DNA of 64,000 nucleotides from a virus, in IMG/VR virus record IMGVR_UViG_3300017971_007887, positions 1 through 64,000 of that record; one strand, 5' to 3'. Below, piece by piece: positions 31,391 to 38,925 of this stretch. The notes below the pieces were generated by a model that searched no databases, was not told the origin of the DNA, and saw only the letters and a list, made by a program, of their open reading frames with translations. The number at the start of each line of letters is the position of its first letter. Positions within the stretch are counted from its first letter, which is position 1. Both the position numbers and the translations under genes were made by a program.

Positions 31391-31899
31391 GGTCGCAGGT
31401 GATCATAGGGAACTACTTTTACCTTCAGAACGTCCATCACCCAGATCGCCACCCTCGCGAAGTAGCCTTCGGCGAGGAGGTGGCCCATATACACAGCCTC
31501 CAACCCAGCGAACGGTGACCTGGCATCCGGACGAAACTCCACTCCCTGGCCCACCGACAGGCAGTGCTCGACGTGGTACCGCTCGAAGCGAACCTCGGCG
31601 TTGGTCCTTTCCACCTCCGCCTCCGTCAGTGGGCAGTAGCTCCTTCCCCTTCTCAGCACACGCGCACCCGTCGCGTCTTCGATCACAACAGGGCCGAACG
31701 GGCACTTGGCCAGCAGGTACCCCGGATACAACTCCTCCAGAACCTCCGCCCAGGCACCGTCCCTGAGTATCCTCACAACCCTTGCGGGTCTCCACAGATC
31801 CACCATCCTGCATTTGCCTCTCCTCTCCCACTGGTGCAACACAAGGTCTATGTCCTCCACCTCCAGGACATACCACCGCCTGTCAACTCTCCTGCGCAT
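31270..31899 (-). CDS. Hypothetical protein, C-terminus overlapping next frame
   Basis: 209 aa. Residues 1-165 (MRRRVDRRWYVLEVEDIDLV through VAIWVMDVLKVKVV) look genuine and beta-rich; the last 40 are Ser/Arg-rich and overlap the next frame, so a frameshift or lost stop near 31400 is possible. Start overlaps the RuvC-like gene by 17 bases. Confidence 0.6.
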   Translation of the reverse strand: MRRRVDRRWYVLEVEDIDLVLHQWERRGKCRMVDLWRPARVVRILRDGAWAEVLEELYPGYLLAKCPFGPVVIEDATGARVLRRGRSYCPLTEAEVERTNAEVRFERYHVEHCLSVGQGVEFRPDARSPFAGLEAVYMGHLLAEGYFARVAIWVMDVLKVKVVPYDHLRPCGTSDARGRRAQAGSARSPSHTAGRSTSSRLSRIQMAGD

Positions 31900-32452
31900 T
31901 GGCCGCCCTGAGCCGGTCGATTATCTGGCAACGCTCCTTGGTCTCCTTCCACTCCAAAAAAATGGTGTGCATCGCCATGCGAGCCAGCCCATACGAGTCC
32001 ACTTGATTGTTGTCGACCAGCACATCGTCGCCGACCCCCCACGACTTGTACGTGTGGTGCAGCATTACCTCTTTCTTTGCGTTACCCTTTCCGGTGACGT
32101 ACTTCTTCAGTGTCTTTGGCGGCACCACCTGGAACAGGCACCTGTTCTCGCGCAGCAGCCTCCTCACCTGGCCGCCGATCTCGCCAAGCTGGTGTGCCTG
32201 GTGACCCTTGGCGAACGCGTACCCCTCCAGAAACACCATGTCAGGATCCATCCGCTGGATCGACATCTCCACCTGAGTCGCCAGATAAATCAGCCGGTCC
32301 ACCCGATCCCCCGTGTCCTGGTACACAGGATTGAACTTGATGATGTTGCAGTTGGCGTCCATGTAACAAATCGAAAATCCCACAAGTGATGGATCAATAC
32401 CAGCTGCCACAACGGTATCATCAAACTTCGGAGGTGCCTTCTTGCGCGCCAT
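31883..32452 (-). CDS. RuvC-like Holliday junction resolvase, tagged
   Basis: 189 aa starting MARKKAPPKFDDTVVAAG. RNase H-fold motifs: GIDPSLVGFSICYMD, MVFLEGYAFAKGH and NNQVDSYGLARMA supply the acidic catalytic residues; KGNAKKEVM is the RuvC-type lysine helix. Cuts four-way junctions before packaging. Sits directly downstream of SbcC/D and UvsX-like genes. Confidence 0.85.
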   Translation of the reverse strand: MARKKAPPKFDDTVVAAGIDPSLVGFSICYMDANCNIIKFNPVYQDTGDRVDRLIYLATQVEMSIQRMDPDMVFLEGYAFAKGHQAHQLGEIGGQVRRLLRENRCLFQVVPPKTLKKYVTGKGNAKKEVMLHHTYKSWGVGDDVLVDNNQVDSYGLARMAMHTIFLEWKETKERCQIIDRLRAANAQES

Positions 32453-32455
32453 TGG

Positions 32456-34816
32456 TCACTCCCACCCGACAGTCGAATGGGTGCCCCTGCGGGTTATAAC
32501 AATATTGCGGTCCAAAGCCTCCGCGACCTCCTGCCTATGACTGACATCGAACACTTGACGGAAGCCAATGCTATTCAAACCGCGCAGCATTGTCAAGTAC
32601 GTTCTCAGGTTTTCTTGGTCGAGCGACGCGCATGCCTCATCGATGGCCAACAGGGGCGCACCCAGCATCTTTGCGACGGCGATTCTCATGGCGATAGCCA
32701 GCAGTGCCTTGCCCCCGCCGCTGTCCTGATCGAACGATAGCTCCCTGGCCCCCTCCACCACACGGACGGTCATCTGGTTGGACTTCTTCCTCCCCCTCTT
32801 CTCCCCACATCCGCCGCAGTGCTTCTCGCCCTTGTCGAACGGTCGGCCGCAACCGTGGCACACGTCGGCCATCGTCCTCAGCTCGGTCTCGAAGCCGAAC
32901 GACAACCGGTGGTCAGTGCCGATCCGGGCCAGTATCGAGTTGGCCTGGGCCTCCAACTCCCGCACACCATTCTCGATCTGCATGTTGGGGATCCCTTGAC
33001 GGCCTACCATCAGGCGCACGTACCGCAGCAGAACCAGCTCCCGCTCCACCTTGCCTATCTCCTCCTCCACCCGCTCGACCGCGACCAGCGCCCTTCCCCG
33101 TATCTCCTCGCTGGCCTGCATGGACGCCAACTGACTGCGGAGGCCGCTCACCACTGCTCTGGTGACCGTGTTACCGCTCTCCAGAAGACGATTCCTGTGG
33201 GCCACCAGATCACCGACATCCTCCGGGTCGTGCTGATCCAAAAACTCCTGGGCCCTGGCCCTCTCCCGCTCCGCGTCCTCCAACACCTGCCACCTCTTGT
33301 CCACCTCGGCCTTCCTCGCGCTCAAATTCTGAAGCTGGGACTCCATATCAACCAGGGCCATCTGGTGCTTGTCGATTCTCTTCTGAATTCTGCCGGAGCT
33401 CTTGTTGATATCCTTGGTCCTGGGGCACTTGCCACTGTCCACCGGGCACACACCATCGAAGCTGCGCAGCTGTTCCCGGGCCTGCCGAATTGCACTGGTC
33501 TCAGCCCCAATCTTCATGTTGACCTTGTCCATCTCTGCGGAAACCTCCGCTAGCTCGGTAGTGACCCTCTTCAGATCGCTGCCGACCGACTGACTCCCCT
33601 CCAATTCCACGCGCGCGGCAGCCACCCTCTTGGCCACCCCAATCCGCTCCTCGACACTGTGTAACTCCCGCTCCAGCTGAACCTGCCCGTCTATCGCCTC
33701 CTCGGCCTCTTGCAGTTCCTTGCGGGCCCTATCCATCTCCTCGGCATCCACCAGGTTGTCCTCGGCCTGCTGGCTGGACTGCTCAAGCTGAACCTGCAAG
33801 CGGTCCAGAAGCCTCTCGTGATCCGCCTGCTCCGCTGAAACCTGCACCTCCACCTGGCCCCACACCTCCACGCCGAACCACCTGACCATGTCCTTCTGGA
33901 TCTCCGCATTGGTCCGCCCCAATAGCCCGTGCAGGTCGTCCTGCCTCACAAAGCAGGTGCGGACGAAGTCCTCCAGACCCAGACCAACCACTTTATCCTG
34001 AATGTGTCGGTCCGCCTCGCGCACCCCGTACCTACGGCCGTTGATTATCACGGAGGACGAGTTGCCCTTCACCACCCGGTCTATCCTGACATTCTCCCCT
34101 CTATGGTCGACCAACTCGACGAAGACGCACAGGCTATCCTCACCCTGGTGAATGTACTGGTCCACCGACCTGACCTTCCTCGCAACACCGAACAGGGCGA
34201 ACAGCAGCACCTCCAGGAACGCGCTCTTGCCCGCCCTGTTGGACCTGGTGATCTGCCCCTCGTACCTGCCATGCACTGCGAACACCCCCTCGTCGATCCC
34301 GTGCACCGCGAACTCGCCCTTGAACGGCTGGAAATTCTTGCCCCCAATCGCCTTGATCGTGAACGGCAAGAACTGCTCGGCTTGCCGGCCCTTTACATTG
34401 ATCAGCAAACCGTCCAGTTTCCGTCGTACCTCATTCACATCGACACCGGCAGGAGCCCGCTCCTTGAGCCACATGTCGATTGCCTCCACCGGCTTGGTCC
34501 TTGCGGTCAGCTCCGGCATCCGCGCCTCGCTGGTCCCCACCACAACCATCTCGGGCCGGAACACGTGGTACGCACCGTTCTTCCTGCACCAGTCAGTCAT
34601 GACATTCACCTGTGCATTGGCAATCTCCTCATCCCCTCGATGGTGGCGCATCCTGATCTTAACCAGGGCGTCCTCAGGGGAATCCTGTAACTTCACATCC
34701 ATGGAGTCTGGATCATCCGCCATGTCCATGTCGATCTGAATCATGAGTCTTCGCGGTAGTTCCACGAACTTTCCCTTGAGGCCACTAAGCACATCCACCG
34801 CCCGCTTGCGTGCCAT
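32456..34816 (-). CDS. SbcC/gp46-like recombination ATPase, tagged, with extra zinc ribbon
   Basis: 786 aa starting MARKRAVDVLSGLKG. An extra N-terminal domain of about 155 residues precedes the ATPase. Walker A is SNRAGKSAFLEVLLFALFG, two coiled coils flank a hook-like CPVDSGKCP, and Walker B is PLLAIDEACASLD. A second Cys cluster (CHGCGRPFDKGEKHCGGCG) sits in the C-terminal ATPase part, which is uncommon in SbcC/Rad50. With SbcD it should process DNA ends for recombination-dependent replication. Confidence 0.9.
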   Translation of the reverse strand: MARKRAVDVLSGLKGKFVELPRRLMIQIDMDMADDPDSMDVKLQDSPEDALVKIRMRHHRGDEEIANAQVNVMTDWCRKNGAYHVFRPEMVVVGTSEARMPELTARTKPVEAIDMWLKERAPAGVDVNEVRRKLDGLLINVKGRQAEQFLPFTIKAIGGKNFQPFKGEFAVHGIDEGVFAVHGRYEGQITRSNRAGKSAFLEVLLFALFGVARKVRSVDQYIHQGEDSLCVFVELVDHRGENVRIDRVVKGNSSSVIINGRRYGVREADRHIQDKVVGLGLEDFVRTCFVRQDDLHGLLGRTNAEIQKDMVRWFGVEVWGQVEVQVSAEQADHERLLDRLQVQLEQSSQQAEDNLVDAEEMDRARKELQEAEEAIDGQVQLERELHSVEERIGVAKRVAAARVELEGSQSVGSDLKRVTTELAEVSAEMDKVNMKIGAETSAIRQAREQLRSFDGVCPVDSGKCPRTKDINKSSGRIQKRIDKHQMALVDMESQLQNLSARKAEVDKRWQVLEDAERERARAQEFLDQHDPEDVGDLVAHRNRLLESGNTVTRAVVSGLRSQLASMQASEEIRGRALVAVERVEEEIGKVERELVLLRYVRLMVGRQGIPNMQIENGVRELEAQANSILARIGTDHRLSFGFETELRTMADVCHGCGRPFDKGEKHCGGCGEKRGRKKSNQMTVRVVEGARELSFDQDSGGGKALLAIAMRIAVAKMLGAPLLAIDEACASLDQENLRTYLTMLRGLNSIGFRQVFDVSHRQEVAEALDRNIVITRRGTHSTVGWE

Positions 34817-34818
34817 CC

Positions 34819-35523
34819 TTACACCTCCATCACGTAGCAGTACCCGTGCAGCTGCTTCCGCTCACCAAAGTCCACCGCCACAGGGCTGCCGGGCATCACA
34901 ATGTTCGGGTGCATCCGCTGCCGCTTGTGGATGTGCCCGTTGACCACGTCACACGGCAGCTTCCTGGCGACATCCAATGGCATCTGCAACCGGCCACCCC
35001 TGAGCATGAAGCCTTCATCGCCCACCTTGGCACCGTCCACATCCAGGTGACAGAACGCAGCCGTCACCCCCCTCTGCCTGGCCTGCTCGAACCCGGAATC
35101 GACAGCCTCCTGCGGATGCAAAGACTCATCCGGTGTCATACCAACCATCGGTAGCACCAAGTACGGGCAGAACAGCAGGGGGATCCCATCGAACGATTGA
35201 ATCACCGGCGCCCTTATGATCTCCACCGGCGGGTCAAACCGCAGCTTGTCAAACGGCTGCAATGCGTCCCCCTTCATGCTCACCTCGTGGTTGCCGGTGA
35301 TCCACGCGACCGGACAACCCATCTCCTGGATGTGCTCAAACACAGTGGCGTACTCCCTAGGTCCAGGCCGCGGGGAATGGAACACGTCCCCTCCCAGTAC
35401 CACCAGGTCCACGGTGCGACTCTTGTCCACCACCGTCTTGAACGCACGGACAATCTCATCGTGCCGGTCCAGGCCCTGGTGGACCAGGCCAAAATGGAAA
35501 TCACTGGCGAACAAGATCTTCAC
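34819..35523 (-). CDS. SbcD/gp47-like nuclease
   Basis: 234 aa from GTG after GGAGG; GTGA overlap with the recombinase gene. Metallophosphoesterase motifs are in order: ASDFHFG, GGDVFHS, GNHEVS, CHLD and NGHIH. Partner of the SbcC-like ATPase immediately downstream. It lacks the MARK tag. Confidence 0.9.
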   Translation of the reverse strand: MKILFASDFHFGLVHQGLDRHDEIVRAFKTVVDKSRTVDLVVLGGDVFHSPRPGPREYATVFEHIQEMGCPVAWITGNHEVSMKGDALQPFDKLRFDPPVEIIRAPVIQSFDGIPLLFCPYLVLPMVGMTPDESLHPQEAVDSGFEQARQRGVTAAFCHLDVDGAKVGDEGFMLRGGRLQMPLDVARKLPCDVVNGHIHKRQRMHPNIVMPGSPVAVDFGERKQLHGYCYVMEV

Positions 35524-36602
35524 CGCCGCACCTCCAGGTTCAGTCGTTCCACGATCTCGTCGAACAACACACTGTCCTTGACAAGGCGCAGGCGCAGGTC
35601 CTCCCAACCCCCCTTGACCTTGCGAATCATCGGATCGAACCCATCCAACCGGGGCATGGAGATCCTCACATAATCCCCGCTCTGGATAGTGTGTTTGCGT
35701 TGCCGCAGTTCAGCAATACACTCCCTCACCAGGTCCAGTCCCTTGGGCATGTCACCCTTGCCGTTGCTGGTGAAGAACGAACCCTCCTCGAACGTGGTGC
35801 CGTCGATCTTGTTATTCTCCACCTTGTAGAAGGACTGGACCCCGACCACCTGCTTCTTCTGCTCGACCTTCTTGCAGTGGGTCACCCTGACACGCAGGCA
35901 GTTGTCGTACTTGAGCGACTGGCCACCGGGCAGCGACCACGTCTTACGACTGAACTGGTCCAGGTTCTTACGTTCCTGCAGGACCAGTACCAGGGTGCTC
36001 ATGGACTCGTCTAGCTTGATTACGATCTCCTTCATCCAGGTGCTGATCCACAGGGCCTGAATCGGGAACATCTTGTCGATGCCCTCCTTCTCGACCTTCT
36101 CCACGATGTTCTTGGGCATCAGCTTGGTGATGGTATCCACGATCTCGAAGCAGCCGGCCCTTTTCAAGATCTGCTCGTCCTTCTTGCGCGACTTCTTCTT
36201 GGACATCAGCTTGCCGATCCTGTCGTTGATGTTGTCACGCATCCCATCCAGGTTGACGGGGTAGTCCAGCTTGGCCTTGGGCACAATGGACGAGTACCAT
36301 TCCTTCTCTGCCGCCCTCTCGGTGTCCTGAATGGCCACCGAGTGAAGGTTGCCGTAAGCCGACAAACCCAGGGCCATCGCGAACACCGACTTGCCGACCT
36401 GGTTTGGCCCGTGCACGATCATGATCTTACCGCGGGCCAGGCCGCCGATTCCAGACGCCCGGTTGTACCCGGTGAGCACAGTGGGGAAGTACTCGACCTC
36501 CTCCATGTCCTCCACACGCCTGACACTGTCGTCCGATATGGCGGCCAGTACATCCACCACCGGCCACTCTGCCTTCTTGCGAGCTGCCTTCTTGCGAGCC
36601 AT
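35520..36602 (-). CDS. RecA/UvsX-like recombinase, tagged
   Basis: 360 aa starting MARKKAARKKAEWPVVD after AGGAGATCGG. Walker A is GPNQVGKSVF (residues 65-74); the STLVLVLQERKNLDQF segment fits the Walker B and L1 region of UvsX/RecA. Core strand-exchange protein for recombination-dependent replication and repair. Tag longer than most, with ARKK twice. Confidence 0.85.
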   Translation of the reverse strand: MARKKAARKKAEWPVVDVLAAISDDSVRRVEDMEEVEYFPTVLTGYNRASGIGGLARGKIMIVHGPNQVGKSVFAMALGLSAYGNLHSVAIQDTERAAEKEWYSSIVPKAKLDYPVNLDGMRDNINDRIGKLMSKKKSRKKDEQILKRAGCFEIVDTITKLMPKNIVEKVEKEGIDKMFPIQALWISTWMKEIVIKLDESMSTLVLVLQERKNLDQFSRKTWSLPGGQSLKYDNCLRVRVTHCKKVEQKKQVVGVQSFYKVENNKIDGTTFEEGSFFTSNGKGDMPKGLDLVRECIAELRQRKHTIQSGDYVRISMPRLDGFDPMIRKVKGGWEDLRLRLVKDSVLFDEIVERLNLEVRR

Positions 36603-36712
36603 TCCGATCTCCTGTCGAAAAAGGGGCGGAACGCGCGCGGGAGGTGGGGACATGGTCAAGCCCCATCGAACGGTGTGGTCCGCCGTCCGAAACGCGCGCG
36701 CCCGCCCGAGTC
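36603..36712. other. GC-rich gap
   Basis: 110 bases between the zinc-ribbon ssDNA-binding candidate and the recombinase gene. Contains two GCGCGCG runs and, on the minus strand, a GGGG/CCCC hairpin around TTGACCATG followed by CCCCTTTTTCG. No gene; possibly a weak terminator plus the recombinase leader. Confidence 0.4.
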
Positions 36713-37813
36713 CTAGAACGGTGTGTCCAAGTTCCCGTGGTTGCAGTTGGGACAGTACCCGAACCTGCTGGGCACCACCATCTCCCCGCAGCCCGGGCAC
36801 TTGATCTTCTGCTTGTTGCCGGCGGCAGGCGCAGCACTGGCAGGTGGTGGTGCACTTCCCGGCTGCGTGGCTCCGCACTCAGGGCAGAACTTGCTGCCCG
36901 CCTGGATAGGCTTCTTACACTCCACGCACACTGGATCGCCCGCTGCGTCGGACGGGGGAAGGTTGTCCGGCACCTTCGGTTCCCTGGCAGGTTCCCGACC
37001 AGCCTGCTCGGACAGGCCGGCGAAATCCAGAAACATCTCGTAGGTGATCTTGCGGCTGCACCAGGTGGACCTCAAGGCGGCCAGTACGTCGCCCTTATTG
37101 GCCGGCTTCACCATGTCGTCCAGGTTGACCCCCAGGGCCTCCTCGTCAGCCTGCATGATCTCCTGGATTTCCTTGACCAGGGGAGCCAGCCGTTGGTCCG
37201 CGTAGTATGCCTGGTACTTGTTGGCAGGCTTCTCCTTCTCGTCATACACCAATTCGAACCCGTACGGCGTCTGCATGGGGTCACCCTTGGTCTCGCCGAA
37301 GTTCTCCTGCTGTCTGGCAATGACCCGCTTGATTGCGCCGCCCAGGCCCGCAGTGATGGTCATCACCTGCACAGGGTTCTCACCCATGTGCTCCTCCGGG
37401 TTGGAGCTGATGAACCCGACCACGTACTCCTGCCTGGCCTTCAGGTCAGTCTTCCAGCTACCCCTACCCGCGATCTCCCCCAAGGTGTAGCTCTGCGCCT
37501 CCCTGCCACCGTCCAGGATCGTCTCGTCGGGGTCGGCCCCATCCTGCAGGGCCTTGTCGGCGAAATCCATCAACAGGCAGATCGGGCACCCCCGGCCCAC
37601 ACAGTTGAACATACGGTTGCGAATCTCGACCTTCCCGGCGTCATCACCACGGGCCTCCCATTCACCGGGAATCGCCCCGTGTCGCTGGCGCTGACGGAAC
37701 CCCATCTTGGGGTGCAGAAAGCCTGTCAGGCGACCCGCCTTCTTCAGGTTTGCGTACTTGCCACGCTTGAAGCCTACATTGGACATGAACTCCCTTGTGT
37801 TGTGAACGCTCAT
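36713..37813 (-). CDS. Candidate single-stranded DNA-binding protein with zinc ribbons
   Basis: 366 aa, start MSVHNTREFMSNVGFKRG after GGAGGAGG with ATGA coupling. N-terminal basic part and a zinc site CVGRGCPICLLMD recall gp32-type proteins. The C-terminus has two classic ribbons (CVECKKPIQAGSKFCPECG and CPGCGEMVVP...YCPNC). Being next to the UvsX-like gene supports an ssDNA-binding or recombination-mediator role, but no clear family match was found. Confidence 0.45.
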   Translation of the reverse strand: MSVHNTREFMSNVGFKRGKYANLKKAGRLTGFLHPKMGFRQRQRHGAIPGEWEARGDDAGKVEIRNRMFNCVGRGCPICLLMDFADKALQDGADPDETILDGGREAQSYTLGEIAGRGSWKTDLKARQEYVVGFISSNPEEHMGENPVQVMTITAGLGGAIKRVIARQQENFGETKGDPMQTPYGFELVYDEKEKPANKYQAYYADQRLAPLVKEIQEIMQADEEALGVNLDDMVKPANKGDVLAALRSTWCSRKITYEMFLDFAGLSEQAGREPAREPKVPDNLPPSDAAGDPVCVECKKPIQAGSKFCPECGATQPGSAPPPASAAPAAGNKQKIKCPGCGEMVVPSRFGYCPNCNHGNLDTPF

Positions 37814-38010
37814 CTTCTACCTCCTCCTCTGCGAATGATTTGTTCTTCCTCTAACAACTTATTATCGACCCAGTCCTTGGCCCGGTCGTACGCATCGTCA
37901 TAGGATTCGCCCTGCTTGACTACCACCTCCAGCTCCAGATCGAGCCGCACCGACTCGTAGTTGCCGATGTTGATGGTCACACCCTTTCCGAATCTCACCT
38001 TGTTTGCCAT
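37810..38010 (-). CDS. Small hypothetical protein
   Basis: 66 aa, start MANKVRFGKGVTINIGNYES after AGGAGGAG, with palindrome copy 5 directly upstream. N-terminal beta strands and a charged helix. Similar small proteins with the pattern INIGNYESVRLDL occur widely in phages, function unknown. Confidence 0.75.
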   Translation of the reverse strand: MANKVRFGKGVTINIGNYESVRLDLELEVVVKQGESYDDAYDRAKDWVDNKLLEEEQIIRRGGGRR

Positions 38011-38024
38011 GTTCACTCCTCCTG

Positions 38025-38039
38025 TTAAACACCGTTTAA
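38025..38039. promoter_or_regulatory. Dispersed palindrome, copy 5
   Basis: TTAAACACCGTTTAA, one base off the consensus. It overlaps the TAA stop of the upstream gene and abuts the ribosome site of the 37810 gene. Confidence 0.65.
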
Positions 38040-38269
38040 GATTTCCTGGACTCCTCGTATTCGTCCAGCTTCCTCTCCAGCTCGTACACCGCGCCCACCG
38101 CCCCCTCCACCGAGTCACCCACATGATCACCGTACGCCTTCACCTCCCACGACAGAACGCCCTTCGCGTCCCGCTTCACCGTTACAGATGACTGCGACCG
38201 GTGCTGCACAATCTCCAGGTCTCCGTTTTTGGACATATTCCCCTCCTCTTTATCAGCCTTCTTCCTCAT
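38036..38269 (-). CDS. Small protein, possibly tagged
   Basis: 77 aa from MRKKADKEEG (TGATG overlap) or 66 aa from MSKNGDLEIV at 38236, which has the better ribosome site (AGGAGGGGAAT). If the first start is used it carries a MARK-like basic tag. SVTVKRDAKGVLSWEVKAYG is a beta hairpin, followed by helix. Function unknown. Confidence 0.65.
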   Translation of the reverse strand: MRKKADKEEGNMSKNGDLEIVQHRSQSSVTVKRDAKGVLSWEVKAYGDHVGDSVEGAVGAVYELERKLDEYEESRKS

Positions 38270-38922
38270 CACGAACCTCCGCCCAGCACCACCTCGCGCT
38301 GGGATGTAAGCAGACGCGCCTGCGTCTGTAGCGTTCCCTTTCGGTTGCTCCACTCCTCCGCCAGCACCTTCAGGTTGCCGACAATCTCCCGGTACCGCTC
38401 CTGCTCCTCCACCAGGGCAGTCAGCTCCTTGCGCATAGAGTCGTTGGAGGCAATCTCCTCCTCCACCATGTCCTTGGTAATCTGCTTCTTCTTGACGTTG
38501 TGAGCCTCCATCCACCACTCAATCTGCTGGGTCGCCCGCTTGGTCAGGTCGCGTTTGCGCCGGTTGAACTCTATGCGGAACAGCTCACGTTCCTTCCTGG
38601 CCTTCAGGTATATACGGGTGGCCAGCACACTACACTCGGACGCCTCGTTGATTGCCTCACTCAGCAGCATCCGGTCCCGTAGGTCCTTCTTGTCCAGCTT
38701 ACCCACGGTCTTCAACCGGTCGTAGGTCGCCTGGATATCGATATTGAACTCGCGCCGGAAGAACTGCATCGAATTCATGAACGACTTGGTATCAGCTCGC
38801 GCCCTCACGGCTTCATCCCCAGTTTTTTCATCGCCCGTCGCATCTTGCGAAGCATGGGCTTGGGGGTCTTTGTCGGCGCACATCGTCGCATACGGATTCG
38901 GTGAGAACACTCTTTTTTCCAA
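38269..38922 (-). CDS. Charged helical protein next to DNA polymerase
   Basis: 217 aa from TTG; an ATG at residue 14 is an alternative. Residues 45-217 are almost entirely helical and basic (ESWSVLATRIYLKA-type and KRDLTKRATQQIEWWMEAHN). Position between polymerase and SSB-like gene suggests a replication accessory factor; inference from position only. Confidence 0.65.
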   Translation of the reverse strand: MEKRVFSPNPYATMCADKDPQAHASQDATGDEKTGDEAVRARADTKSFMNSMQFFRREFNIDIQATYDRLKTVGKLDKKDLRDRMLLSEAINEASECSVLATRIYLKARKERELFRIEFNRRKRDLTKRATQQIEWWMEAHNVKKKQITKDMVEEEIASNDSMRKELTALVEEQERYREIVGNLKVLAEEWSNRKGTLQTQARLLTSQREVVLGGGS

Positions 38923-38925
38923 GAT